Assembly (NCBI GenBank): GCA_001898505.1
Contig: MKTZ01000015.1
Coordinates: 583,518 to 647,517, forward strand
Length of the DNA: 64,000 nucleotides
Direction: 5' to 3'
Source of the DNA: Sphingobacteriales bacterium 50-39
GTDB lineage: Bacteria > Bacteroidota > Bacteroidia > Chitinophagales > Chitinophagaceae
In this document: one piece after another, positions 26,378 through 34,431 of the stretch
How the letters are laid out: each line of letters opens with the position of its first letter
Position numbering within the stretch: the stretch's first letter is position 1
Program-made: the position numbers and the translations under genes
Notes under the pieces: generated by a model
What the model was told of the DNA's origin: nothing
Database searches by the model: none
The model's input: the letters and a program-made list of their open reading frames with translations, nothing else

Positions 26378-28135
26378 TTACTCTTCGACCTTCCGCTTTT
26401 TCTCGCGCCCATAAATTTTACGGGCCTTTTCGATGAGACCGATAAATTCCTGCTGTATCCCATCCTCGGGGTCGCTGGATTTTTCCGCCAGTCCAATCAC
26501 AGACTTCCAGCCGGACTTGGGGATAAACTTCGAGCGCTTCAGGAGCCCTCCGAACAAGGCGATGGAGGAAGCAAATCTATAGCAGGGCTGCAATTCATTA
26601 AAAGGTGTCACTTCGGAAGAGCAGGTATAAGCAGTAGACTTCACTACGGAATCATGGGGCAGCTTGTAATTCAATACAACCCTTGCCAGCCTGTCCTTAT
26701 CCGTGATATCGACGCTGTCGGCATCGGTTGGAGTGATCTCGAACAAGGCCAGCAATGAATGTCCCGATCCTACTTCCCCACCCTGCACTTCATTCATGCT
26801 GTCGGAGAGGACCTTTACCTTATTATCGAACCCTATCAGCCTGTAGTCCTTTACGAGCGTGGAATTAAATGCTATGTTCAGATAGGCGTCATCTGCCACG
26901 GCATATACGGTCTGTGTAAATTCACGTACCAGCACCTTCTCGGCCTCCCGCTCGTCATCGAGGTATGCAAAATTCCCATTCCCCTTCTTGGCCAGGACCT
27001 CCAGCTTCGAATCCTTGTAGTTACCCATACCTACCCCGAGACAGGTAAGATAGATACCCCATTGCTTATGCAGGGCCACCAGCTTTTCCAGCTCGTCCTC
27101 CGAAGTCTCTCCCACGTTGAAGTCCCCATCCGTGGCCAGGATCACCCTGTTGTTTCCTCCTGTGATGAACTGTGATTTGGCCACCCGGTAGGCGGCCCTG
27201 ATACCAGCCTCCCCAGGCGTCGGTCCTCCGGGAGAAAGATCCTCGATGGCCTTTTGTATCTTTTTCTTTTCCGCGCCTGAAGTAGGAGGCAGCCAGACTC
27301 CTACGGTACTGCCATACACGACAATGGAGACGGTATCGATGTCCCGCAGGTTGTTCACCAGCAGGGTAAAGGCGGACTTCAACAGGGGTAGCTTATTGGG
27401 CAGGTCCATGGACCCGGATACGTCGATAAGGAACACGAGATTGGCGGGTGGTATCTTGGCAGGGTCCAGCTTCCGGGCGCAAACCTTTACGAACAGCAGC
27501 TGGTCTTCCGGGTTCCAGGGACATTCCGACAGGCTGCTCCAGATGGAAAAACAGCTGTCCCTGGGTGGCTCGCTATAGCCAAAATTGAAATAGTTCAACA
27601 GCTCCTCGATACGCACGGCATCGGGCGGTATGGTGCTGCCCATGTTCAGGAATCGCCGGACATTGCTGTAGCTGGCCTTGTCGATATTGAGGGCAAAACC
27701 CGTCTCGGGAAATCTTGACGCTGGAACGAATGCATTTTCCACCAGCGAGCTGTAGGTCTCGCTACCTACGGTCCAGCCCTTCCAATCACCTCCCTTCAAG
27801 TCCTTTGTCAGGGACAGCAGCCTTTTCTTCGGCGCCGGCGGCGGGTGATACAACAGTTTTAGTATAAGGTGCTGATATTCGGTGGCGTCTACATGTATGG
27901 TGGAGGTCTGGTATCCATCTGCTGTCAGCGTGAGCGAATCGCCGGGTTGTGACACAGGTATCCCGAACTCTCCGGAACTCCCGGAATGATATAAATACCC
28001 GCTGGAATGAAGCAGTATTCTCACATTTGGCAAGTAGCTATTGTTCTCATCCTTTATCTCACCCCGCAAATAGTACTGTCCCAGGGAGGATTGAAACAAA
28101 AGACAGCCAATAACAAAAATGGCTACATTTTTCAA
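26378..28135 (-). CDS. YfbK-like VWA protein with carboxypeptidase-regulatory domain
   Basis: 585 aa, beginning at TTG 28135, the only start giving an intact signal peptide (MKNVAIFVIGCLLFQSSLGQ). Residues about 22-95 form a carboxypeptidase-regulatory-like beta sandwich (LRGEIKDENNSYLPNVRILL). Then the von Willebrand N-terminal region of YfbK proteins, a VWA domain with an intact MIDAS metal site (FLIDVSGSM, and ATDGDFNVG further on), and a C-terminal DUF3520-type region. Predicted exported metal-dependent adhesion or interaction protein. It is convergent with dnaJ and 106 bp downstream of hpt. Role unknown. Confidence 0.88.
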   Translation of the reverse strand: MKNVAIFVIGCLLFQSSLGQYYLRGEIKDENNSYLPNVRILLHSSGYLYHSGSSGEFGIPVSQPGDSLTLTADGYQTSTIHVDATEYQHLILKLLYHPPPAPKKRLLSLTKDLKGGDWKGWTVGSETYSSLVENAFVPASRFPETGFALNIDKASYSNVRRFLNMGSTIPPDAVRIEELLNYFNFGYSEPPRDSCFSIWSSLSECPWNPEDQLLFVKVCARKLDPAKIPPANLVFLIDVSGSMDLPNKLPLLKSAFTLLVNNLRDIDTVSIVVYGSTVGVWLPPTSGAEKKKIQKAIEDLSPGGPTPGEAGIRAAYRVAKSQFITGGNNRVILATDGDFNVGETSEDELEKLVALHKQWGIYLTCLGVGMGNYKDSKLEVLAKKGNGNFAYLDDEREAEKVLVREFTQTVYAVADDAYLNIAFNSTLVKDYRLIGFDNKVKVLSDSMNEVQGGEVGSGHSLLALFEITPTDADSVDITDKDRLARVVLNYKLPHDSVVKSTAYTCSSEVTPFNELQPCYRFASSIALFGGLLKRSKFIPKSGWKSVIGLAEKSSDPEDGIQQEFIGLIEKARKIYGREKKRKVEE

Positions 28136-28216
28136 TGGGATATTTTGATTCTTAAATTACTACGAATTGCAGGCTTTGTCAAGCATCACTTTGTTAAAGT
28201 ACACTCCTCCCCGCCA

Positions 28217-28233
28217 TGGCCGGCCGCCGGCCA
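28217..28233 (-). terminator. GC-rich hairpin downstream of hpt
   Basis: Perfect 7-bp stem TGGCCGG / CCGGCCA with a 3-nt loop, 9 bp past the hpt stop on the minus strand. No T-run follows, so it is a possible terminator or mRNA-stabilising stem rather than a classic intrinsic terminator. Confidence 0.4.
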
Positions 28234-28241
28234 ATCCTGCC

Positions 28242-28778
28242 CTACTCTATCAGCTTATAGATGGAGGGGATATTCCGCCCCAACCCATCATAATCCAGCC
28301 CATACCCCAACAGAAACTTATTCGGCACTGCAAAACCCAGATAATCCACGCTTATGGGATACACTGTCGCCTCCGGCTTGTGCAGCAGGGCTGCAATACG
28401 CAGGCTGGCCGGCTGCATATGCTCCAACTGCGGTAAGAACTCACTCAAGGTCTTGCCAGTGTCCACGATATCCTCGATGATCACCACATGCCTTCCAATC
28501 AGGTCTGTATCCAGTCCAATAGCAGTGATCACATGCCCGGATGACTTTGTTCCCTTATAAGAAGCCAGTTTGATAAAACAAATTTCAGCCTCGATGGAAA
28601 TAGCCTTGAACAGATCCGACGCAAACATAAAGCTCCCGTTCAGAATGGCGACAAACAAAGGCATCTTCCCGGCATAATCCTGGTTGATACTCTCTGCAAT
28701 CTCCCGTATCTTACTCTTTATCAACTCCTCGCTTAAATAAGGTTCGAACTCCTTATCGTGTACCCGGACAATGGACAT
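28242..28778 (-). CDS. hpt: Hypoxanthine phosphoribosyltransferase
   Basis: 178 aa. Purine salvage: converts hypoxanthine or guanine plus PRPP to IMP or GMP. The PRPP-binding loop is clear (VVIIEDIVDTGKTL), and the other type I PRTase features are present: LFVAILNGSFMF, SYKGTKSSG (catalytic loop) and the purine-binding C-terminal part VDYLGFAVPNKFLLGYGLDYDG. Standard length; ATG start. It lies 13 bp downstream of the glucosaminidase gene on the same strand and is probably the distal gene of that transcript, followed by a GC-rich hairpin. Confidence 0.97.
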   Translation of the reverse strand: MSIVRVHDKEFEPYLSEELIKSKIREIAESINQDYAGKMPLFVAILNGSFMFASDLFKAISIEAEICFIKLASYKGTKSSGHVITAIGLDTDLIGRHVVIIEDIVDTGKTLSEFLPQLEHMQPASLRIAALLHKPEATVYPISVDYLGFAVPNKFLLGYGLDYDGLGRNIPSIYKLIE

Positions 28779-28791
28779 CCTCTTTGATTTA

Positions 28792-29838
28792 TCAGTTAAC
28801 AGTTTTGGTTATCACCGGACGGGTGGGCGCGGACGACTGCAGATAGATCTTTTCTCCCGCGGCCGGCTGCGCATCTGGCGTCAGCTGATTCATTTCCAAC
28901 AGGTCCTGGAACCGCATCCCTTCAGCCTGGCATATGTCATATAGTGTCTCCCCTTCTCGTACAATGTGGAACTCCATCGTTCCCGTCCTGCGCTTACGTG
29001 CCAGGAAGAGCAGTTGGTCTCTCACTACAACATCCTCTTCCTTCAGGTCGTTGAACTCCAACAGCCGTGCAAGTTGCAGCTCATATTGGTTGGCAACGGC
29101 CAGCAGCGAGGTTCCCGCCCTGACAAAAACGACCCGGGTGCGGTTGATCTGGAACTCCCCCTCGGGGTAGATCTTCTGATTACCTGTTCCTGCCGGCTGC
29201 ACTACGGCCCCTCCGGCGCCGGGGGTCACTACCACAGCAGGCCCCTGGTTCAGGGCAGTCAGCGGTTGTGAAGGACTTCCTGGTACCGTGAGCACTACCT
29301 CGTCGGAAGGCTTCATCTTCCCCATGGCAATGAGCGAATACTGGTTCAGATTGTAATCCTGTATATATTTTATAAGTATCTGGGAATAACGGACATTCGT
29401 TGCATATCCGGCCTTGCGGAGCCCAGTGGCCCAGGCTTCATAATCCGCAGGGTCAAGGTTGAAAAGAAAAGCATACCGGCTGCCCTTTTTTAAAAAGTCG
29501 GAATGGTCCCTGTATGACCCGGCAGCGGTGGGATAGCTGCGAAAACATTCTCCCCGCGCATCGTCATCGTGGTATACCCTTTCCCCGGTCCAGTCGTCCT
29601 TGCACTTGATCCCAAAATGATTATTTGACCTTTTTACGAGGTCGCTGTTGCCGGCCTCGCTCTCGTGGATACCCTGGGCCAATGTGATGGAAGCCGGCAC
29701 CCCCGTCCGCTGCATTTCACTGATTGCCAGCGATTTGTATGCATTAATATAGTTGATGACGTCAGGATTGTTCTGGGCGTAAAGTCTCCCTCCGCTGAGG
29801 ATGATCCATGCTCCGAATAGAATTTGTTTTCCCTTCAT
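28792..29838 (-). CDS. Secreted peptidoglycan hydrolase: GH73 glucosaminidase plus two LysM
   Basis: 348 aa. Signal peptide (MKGKQILFGAWIILSGGRLYAQ), a GH73/FlgJ-type N-acetylglucosaminidase domain at about 25-165 with the presumptive catalytic glutamate in LAQGIHESEAGNS and the YATNVRYSQILIKYI motif, then two LysM peptidoglycan-binding modules at about 225-285 (degenerate) and 290-338 (EFHIVREGETLYDICQAEGM). Cuts glycan strands during wall growth or division. Its start overlaps the stop of the O-methyltransferase gene by 4 bp (ATGA), so translation is coupled. Confidence 0.94.
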   Translation of the reverse strand: MKGKQILFGAWIILSGGRLYAQNNPDVINYINAYKSLAISEMQRTGVPASITLAQGIHESEAGNSDLVKRSNNHFGIKCKDDWTGERVYHDDDARGECFRSYPTAAGSYRDHSDFLKKGSRYAFLFNLDPADYEAWATGLRKAGYATNVRYSQILIKYIQDYNLNQYSLIAMGKMKPSDEVVLTVPGSPSQPLTALNQGPAVVVTPGAGGAVVQPAGTGNQKIYPEGEFQINRTRVVFVRAGTSLLAVANQYELQLARLLEFNDLKEEDVVVRDQLLFLARKRRTGTMEFHIVREGETLYDICQAEGMRFQDLLEMNQLTPDAQPAAGEKIYLQSSAPTRPVITKTVN

Positions 29839-30491
29839 GAAAGCCCCACATTGATTTTTTTCCGGATGAACAGCAAGCCATCCCGAATGGTGAGCATTAG
29901 TTTTTCAACAGTATCGTCCTTTTCCACATACGCATTAAAAGCGTGTATTGCCTTGGCATTCTTGTCGTTAACTGGTGATTCCAGCACCTTCCCATGAAAC
30001 AGCACGTTGTCGGCTATGATCAGTCCCCCGGGTGTCAATCGCGGCAATACTAATTTATAGTATTCCGTATAATTGACCTTGTCCGCGTCTATAAAAACCA
30101 AATCCCAGTCTTCTTGTAAGGCCGGGATGATCTCTAACGCAATACCCCGGTGCAGTATTATCCGGCCATTCATATTACTCCGGCGAAAATACCCCTCGGC
30201 GACATCTGCATCCTCGTCCCTTAGCTCGATGGTATGGAGCACTCCGCCTTCCCTTAGTCCTGCGGCCAGGCATATAGCGCTATATCCCATAAACGTGCCT
30301 ATTTCCAGTATCCGGCGGGGGCGCTGCAGACGGCTGATCATTTCCAGGAACCTGCCCTGCAAATGACCGCTCAGCATATGCGCATGAGCATGATGTTGAT
30401 AGGTATGATCCGCGATCTCTTTGAGCAGACCGTTCTCGGGAGAAGTGAACCGCTCTGCATAGGCCTGTGCCAATGGGTTGATTATATCCAC
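29835..30491 (-). CDS. Class I SAM-dependent O-methyltransferase (COMT-like)
   Basis: 218 aa from GTG 30491. The frame is open up to an ATG at 30626, but that would overlap the LOG gene by 47 bp and add a stretch that looks non-coding; homologues begin a few residues before YAxxxTSPE, as here. Methyltransferase motif I is ILEIGTFMGYSAICLA, followed by LHTIELRDEDADVAEGYF, DLVFIDADKVNYTEYY (metal-binding Asp) and IADNVLFHGKV (Asp-Asn). This is the catechol/caffeoyl-CoA O-methyltransferase-like family; the acceptor is unknown. Tetranucleotide overlap with the glucosaminidase downstream. Confidence 0.9.
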   Translation of the reverse strand: MDIINPLAQAYAERFTSPENGLLKEIADHTYQHHAHAHMLSGHLQGRFLEMISRLQRPRRILEIGTFMGYSAICLAAGLREGGVLHTIELRDEDADVAEGYFRRSNMNGRIILHRGIALEIIPALQEDWDLVFIDADKVNYTEYYKLVLPRLTPGGLIIADNVLFHGKVLESPVNDKNAKAIHAFNAYVEKDDTVEKLMLTIRDGLLFIRKKINVGLS

Positions 30492-30579
30492 GCCGAACGT
30501 TTCGGCAAAGATACGTCGAATGTCCGACACCACGGGATCCGGAAGATGCTCCGGCCCGGCCGTGGTACAGGCGGTACCC

Positions 30580-31278
30580 CTAAAAGTTAGGCTGGAGTGA
30601 ATGCTGCTGATAAAAGGCCAGCACATGCTGCGCTACCTCATCGGCCGTATCAGCCACTTTCAGCAGGTCCATATTGTGCGGAGAGATATTTCCATGCTGG
30701 TGCAGCATGACCTCTTTCATCCAGCTCAACAGGCCGCCCCAATAGGATGATCCAACAAGGATCAGGGGCACAGTTTCCATCTTACCTGTCTGGATAAGTG
30801 TTGCCACTTCAAAAAATTCATCCATGGTGCCGAATCCACCCGGCATCATAATGAACCCCTGGGAATATTTGGTGAACATGACCTTGCGGACAAAGAAGTA
30901 GTCGAAATTCAGGTTGGCGTCCCGGTCGATATGCGGATTGCAGTGTTGCTCAAATGGCAACTCTATATTCAACCCCACTGACTTGCCTCCACCCAGTTGC
31001 GCCCCTTTGTTGGCGGCCTCCATAATACCCGGTCCTCCGCCGGAGATGATCCCAAAACCTTCTTCGGCCAACCGCTGTGCGATCTCGGTAGACAGCTCAT
31101 AATACTCTGTCCCGGGTTTGGTACGGGCCGATCCGAAGATGGATATGCAAGGCCCCAGCTTGGCCAATGCCTCGAAACCATCCACAAACTCAGCCATTAT
31201 TTTAAAGATCTGCCAACTACTGTGTGCTTTTGATTCTGCCCATCTGCGCTGCTTGGACATACGGATCGTGTCATTCAT
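30580..31278 (-). CDS. LOG family (TIGR00730) Rossmann-fold protein
   Basis: 232 aa. LOG/lysine-decarboxylase-like fold; characterised relatives remove ribose 5'-phosphate from nucleotides (cytokinin-activating phosphoribohydrolases). Signature motifs are IFGSARTKPGTEYYEL, ISGGGPGIMEAANKGA (GGGxxGxM) and MMPGGFGTMDEFFE (PGGxGTxxE). The N-terminal extension of about 40 residues (MNDTIRMSKQRRWAESKAHS) is typical of the long subgroup. Cytoplasmic. First gene of a minus-strand set; a copy of the dispersed two-hairpin repeat lies in its upstream region. A shorter paralogue is at 33033-33575. Confidence 0.92.
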   Translation of the reverse strand: MNDTIRMSKQRRWAESKAHSSWQIFKIMAEFVDGFEALAKLGPCISIFGSARTKPGTEYYELSTEIAQRLAEEGFGIISGGGPGIMEAANKGAQLGGGKSVGLNIELPFEQHCNPHIDRDANLNFDYFFVRKVMFTKYSQGFIMMPGGFGTMDEFFEVATLIQTGKMETVPLILVGSSYWGGLLSWMKEVMLHQHGNISPHNMDLLKVADTADEVAQHVLAFYQQHSLQPNF

Positions 31279-31350
31279 ACTGCTCGCGTTGTGTTAGATT
31301 CGAAAAACGCGTTCCCAGCAAAATATAACGCGCTTTTCCGAATGGGTCTA

Positions 31351-31387
31351 ATGTCTGTCCTGTCGGACAACGAACCCGTGGTTCGTT
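31351..31387 (+). repeat. Dispersed two-hairpin repeat, copy A
   Basis: Starts ATGTCTGTCC, with a first stem TGTCC/GGACA, followed by a perfect 7-bp stem AACGAAC/GTTCGTT around the loop CCGTG (31369-31387). It lies in the 145-bp gap between the symporter and the LOG gene. Related copies are at 35058, 54641 and 54841. No coding capacity; REP-like in appearance. Confidence 0.65.
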
Positions 31388-31423
31388 CTGGGATCTAATC
31401 CCTATAACGTACAGTCCGTCAAT

Positions 31424-32956
31424 TTAGTTTGTGGAGACCGGCCTTTTAGTATCAGCTGACCCGCCCCGGGAGACAAGCCATAGTCCCAGGTACGTGAGTA
31501 TCCCATTGATCAGCAGCAGTTCTATCCCTATCTGGAATCCACCCAGCCACTGTGAGGAGTACTTGCTGAGAAAATAACACAGCACGGGCGCCACCAGACA
31601 AATGACGGTGATCACACCCGTGTCGGGCAAATGCCGGCGGGTGAAAATGCCAAAGGCAAACAGCCCCAGCAATGGCCCATAGGTATAACCGGCCAGCTCG
31701 AGGATGACGCCAATGATGGATTTATTATCGATCCATTTAAATACGAGTATACATAACAGAAATATAATGGCGAAGGTCCCGTGTACGGTCATGCGGGTCT
31801 TTTTCTTCTGCTGCTCGCTAAGCCCGGTGCGCTCGCGAAGCCCCAGTATATCGATACAAAAGCTGGAGGTCAGCGCGGTCAATGCCCCATCGGCGCTGGG
31901 GAAGAGCGCGGATATAAGCCCGATGATAAAGAAGATGGAGACGGCCTTTGGCATGGCGTGCAAGGCCAGCGTGGGAAAGAGATCATCCCCTATCACATTG
32001 TGCCCATTCAGCAGCAGCTCATGTCCCTGGTAGGTGGCCCCATTGTGCAGGACAAACAAGTATAACAATCCGCCCAACAGCAGAAAAAGAAAATTCACGA
32101 ACACGAGTATCAGGCTGAACGTGACCATATTCTTCTGCGAGTCCTTTAAATTCTTTACGCTGATATTTTTCTGCATCATCTCCTGATCCAGGCCTGTCAT
32201 GGCGATGGTGATGAACATGCCCCCTACTATCTGCTTCAGGAAAAAGCCCTTGCTGTTGATGTCCCAATTAAATATTCCTGTAAAGCTTTTTTCGTCCAGG
32301 GCCTGCATGGCGCCGCCAAAAGAAAGGTCCATATGCTTCAGCATATAGACGATGCATACAACAAGCCCGATCAGCATGAAAGTGGTCTGTAGCGTGTCGG
32401 TATATACAATGGTCTTTACACCGCCTTCGAAGGTGTAAAGCAGTATCATCAGCAAGATGACAAATGTGGTCACGCCAAAGGGCACACCCATATCCTTCAG
32501 AATAAAGAAATGCAGCACATTGATCACGAGATAAAGCCTTGCCGTAGCGCCTACGGTGCGGGAGATAATAAAAAACAGGGCTCCGGTGCGGTAGGCCACC
32601 TTGCCAAACCTTGTCTGGAGATAGTTATAGATGGAGGTAAGATGCAACCGGTAGTATAGGGGCAGCAGCACATAGGCGATGATGAAATATCCCAAAAAAT
32701 ACCCGATGACCACCTGGAAATAACCAAACCCCTTGTGGACATTCCCCGCAAAATCTCCCACTGTACCGGGTACGGAGACAAAGGTCACCCCGGATAATGA
32801 GGTGCCGATCATGCCAAAGGCGACGAGCATCCAGTTGGAGCTGCGATTGCCTATAAAGAATGAGTCGTTGTTGGAATGCCGGGAAGTACGCCAGGCCACT
32901 CCTAATAAGAGTAAAAAATATCCGATGACAAAGGAGAACAGCAACAATGAGGACAT
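31424..32956 (-). CDS. Sodium:solute symporter (SSS family)
   Basis: 510 aa, about thirteen transmembrane helices throughout. SSS hallmarks: FGMIGTSLSGVTFVSVPGTV in helix 1-2, the conserved GGVKTIVYTDTLQT segment and FIIGLISALFPSADGALTALTS (the Na+-site helix). Inner-membrane secondary transporter that uses the Na+ gradient. The substrate cannot be read from sequence; relatives carry sugars, amino acids, sialic acid, proline or carboxylates. It is monocistronic or second to nothing obvious: 76 bp separate its start from the divergent short LOG gene. Confidence 0.93.
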   Translation of the reverse strand: MSSLLLFSFVIGYFLLLLGVAWRTSRHSNNDSFFIGNRSSNWMLVAFGMIGTSLSGVTFVSVPGTVGDFAGNVHKGFGYFQVVIGYFLGYFIIAYVLLPLYYRLHLTSIYNYLQTRFGKVAYRTGALFFIISRTVGATARLYLVINVLHFFILKDMGVPFGVTTFVILLMILLYTFEGGVKTIVYTDTLQTTFMLIGLVVCIVYMLKHMDLSFGGAMQALDEKSFTGIFNWDINSKGFFLKQIVGGMFITIAMTGLDQEMMQKNISVKNLKDSQKNMVTFSLILVFVNFLFLLLGGLLYLFVLHNGATYQGHELLLNGHNVIGDDLFPTLALHAMPKAVSIFFIIGLISALFPSADGALTALTSSFCIDILGLRERTGLSEQQKKKTRMTVHGTFAIIFLLCILVFKWIDNKSIIGVILELAGYTYGPLLGLFAFGIFTRRHLPDTGVITVICLVAPVLCYFLSKYSSQWLGGFQIGIELLLINGILTYLGLWLVSRGGSADTKRPVSTN

Positions 32957-33010
32957 GGGCAGTAATATTCAGGCCGGAAATTAGGAAATACAGGGGTAAT
33001 ATATCAATTT

Positions 33011-33018
33011 TAATTTTG
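33011..33018 (+). promoter_or_regulatory. -7 box (TAATTTTG) of the short LOG gene
   Basis: TAATTTTG fits TAnnTTTG and lies 14 bp before the ATG at 33033, as for grpE. The -33 element is not evident. Confidence 0.4.
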
Positions 33019-33032
33019 AATAAACCCTACTT

Positions 33033-33575
33033 ATGCGCATTTCATCCGTTGCTGTTTTTTGTGGATCACAAAATGGAAGGGACCCGCTGTACGCTCAACA
33101 TACAGCCCAGCTGGGCAGATTGCTGGCCCTTGCAGGACTAAAGATCATCTATGGTGGAGGCAATGCCGGGTTGATGGGAGTGGTAGCCAACGCGGCCCTG
33201 GCAGAAGGCGGCAAGGTCATAGGCATCATCCCGGAAAGATTAAAGGAATGGGAACGTCACCACAGCGGATTGACGGAGTTGGTGGTGGTCCCCGATATGC
33301 ATACCCGTAAAAAGATGATGTACCAGGGCTGCGATGCAGCTATCATTCTTCCGGGCGGCTTTGGCACCCTGGACGAGCTCTTCGAAATGCTGACCTGGAA
33401 TCAGCTGAAGATACACGATAAGAAGATTTATATGCTCAATACGTCGGGCTTCTACGACCCGCTGCGACTACACCTCCAACACCTGGAAAAAGAGGGGTTC
33501 CTCTATGACAGCCTGGAAGAAAGGATCGGTTTCTGTCCCACGCCCTCCCAGGTCCTCGAAAAACTGGCCGGGTAG
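33033..33575 (+). CDS. LOG family (TIGR00730) Rossmann-fold protein, short form
   Basis: 180 aa, the canonical short LOG form. Motifs: VAVFCGSQNGRDPLYAQ near the N-terminus, IYGGGNAGLMGVVANAA (GGGxxGxM), HTRKKMMYQGCDAAIILPGGFGTLDELFE (catalytic R and the PGGxGTxxE motif) and NTSGFYDPL. Likely a nucleotide 5'-monophosphate phosphoribohydrolase. It is divergent from the sodium symporter and upstream of the ArsR operon. Its paralogue at 30580-31278 has a longer N-terminus; the pair flank the symporter gene. Confidence 0.93.
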   Translation: MRISSVAVFCGSQNGRDPLYAQHTAQLGRLLALAGLKIIYGGGNAGLMGVVANAALAEGGKVIGIIPERLKEWERHHSGLTELVVVPDMHTRKKMMYQGCDAAIILPGGFGTLDELFEMLTWNQLKIHDKKIYMLNTSGFYDPLRLHLQHLEKEGFLYDSLEERIGFCPTPSQVLEKLAG

Positions 33576-33590
33576 GTTCTCGAAAAAAAA

Positions 33591-33622
33591 TTTGCGTAGC
33601 CAAATAACTACGCATATATTTG
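33591..33622 (+). promoter_or_regulatory. Promoter of the ArsR-SRPBCC-YdeI operon
   Basis: TTTG at 33591-33594, a 20-bp spacer and TATATTTG at 33615-33622 match the Bacteroidota -33/-7 consensus. The start codon follows 18 bp after the -7 box. The promoter is overlapped by two copies of a palindromic operator-like sequence. Confidence 0.65.
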
Positions 33623-33638
33623 TAGTCAAATAGCTACA
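33594..33638. promoter_or_regulatory. Tandem operator-like palindromes at the ArsR promoter
   Basis: Two copies of the near-palindrome GTAGYCAAATARCTAC: GTAGCCAAATAACTAC at 33596-33611, extended to GCGTAG-N8-CTACGC (33594-33613), and GTAGTCAAATAGCTAC at 33622-33637, extended to TGTAG-N8-CTACA (33621-33638). The first lies between the -33 and -7 boxes and the second just after the -7 box, 26 bp apart. This is the expected geometry for autorepression by the dimeric ArsR-type regulator encoded immediately downstream. Confidence 0.65.
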
Positions 33639-33640
33639 CA

Positions 33641-33955
33641 ATGAACCTAAGACGAGACGTATTCCAGGCCATAGCGGACCCTACAAGAAGGGCCATATTG
33701 CTGCTGGTGGCTTCGCAATCCCTGACGGCTGGGGCCATCGCCTCGAACTTCGACACCGCCCGACCCACGATCTCAAAACATCTGTCAATACTCACGGAAT
33801 GCGAATTGCTTGTCCAGCACCAACAGGGCAGGGAAATTTACTATCACATCAACGCAAAAAATATGAAAGAAGTAGCCGATTTTATCGAACCATTCCGCAA
33901 AATGTGGGATGAGAGATTTAACAAATTAGAGGCTATCATGAAAAAATACAAATAA
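33641..33955 (+). CDS. ArsR-family winged-helix transcriptional repressor
   Basis: 104 aa. Winged helix-turn-helix at about 10-80 ([20 protein letters not shown] ... [19 protein letters not shown] ... [19 protein letters not shown]). No CxC-type metal-binding cysteines are visible, so it is not an arsenic or cadmium sensor; it resembles the SdpR-like ArsR group that is commonly paired with SRPBCC proteins. It precedes the SRPBCC gene by 1 bp and lies under a promoter with two palindromic boxes, so autoregulation is likely. The inducer is unknown. Confidence 0.93.
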   Translation: MNLRRDVFQAIADPTRRAILLLVASQSLTAGAIASNFDTARPTISKHLSILTECELLVQHQQGREIYYHINAKNMKEVADFIEPFRKMWDERFNKLEAIMKKYK

Positions 33956-33956
33956 C

Positions 33957-34424
33957 ATGGAACAAAAAACAAAGATCAATGCCGAACCGCACCGGCAGGA
34001 ATATGTCATCACAAGGGAATTCGATCTGCCGGTGGAATTGCTTTTCAGAGCGCATGTAGAGGCGGACATCATCGAGCAATGGATGGGAACGAAAGTGCTG
34101 AAGCTCGAAAGCAGGAAGTTCGGTGGCTATCAATTTGAAACGGCCGATGCCAAGGGTAATGTAGCATTTAAGGCGAGTGGAGTGATCCATGAACTTCGCC
34201 CGAGCCAGAAGATCATACGTACCTTTGAAATGGAGAATACACCTTTCGGCGTCCAGCTGGAGGTCTATGACTTTGAGAAGCTCACCGACGATACCAGCAG
34301 GCTCCACATGCACGTAATATACGAGTCGGTGGCGAAAAGGGACCAGGTGCTGAAAATGCCGTTCGCGCAGGGCCTCAACTGGGCGCACAACAGGCTTCAG
34401 GACGTTGCAAGTAAATTAAAATAA
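33957..34424 (+). CDS. SRPBCC/AHSA1-like domain protein
   Basis: 155 aa, a single START-like helix-grip domain (VITREFDLPVELLFRAHVEADIIEQWMG ... TADAKGNVAFKASGVIHELRP ... WAHNRLQDVASKLK). These proteins form a hydrophobic ligand cavity; the ligand is unknown. ArsR+SRPBCC pairs are widespread and suggest that the repressor controls a ligand-binding or detoxifying partner. Starts 1 bp after the ArsR stop and ends 7 bp before the YdeI-like gene, so the three are translationally close and surely co-transcribed. Confidence 0.92.
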   Translation: MEQKTKINAEPHRQEYVITREFDLPVELLFRAHVEADIIEQWMGTKVLKLESRKFGGYQFETADAKGNVAFKASGVIHELRPSQKIIRTFEMENTPFGVQLEVYDFEKLTDDTSRLHMHVIYESVAKRDQVLKMPFAQGLNWAHNRLQDVASKLK

Positions 34425-34431
34425 TAGGCGT

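Noticed and set aside
28007..28480. Plus-strand frame of 157 codons spanning the VWA start and hpt end
   Set aside because: Covers the ends of two well-supported minus-strand genes and the hairpin region; no recognisable protein.
31279..31423. Insertion-sequence remnant in the LOG-symporter gap
   Set aside because: Only the short two-hairpin repeat is present; no terminal inverted repeats flanking a transposase and no coding remnant.
33641..33955. Arsenic or metal resistance operon
   Set aside because: The ArsR protein lacks cysteine metal motifs and its operon partners are SRPBCC and YdeI proteins, not ArsB/ArsC-type genes.
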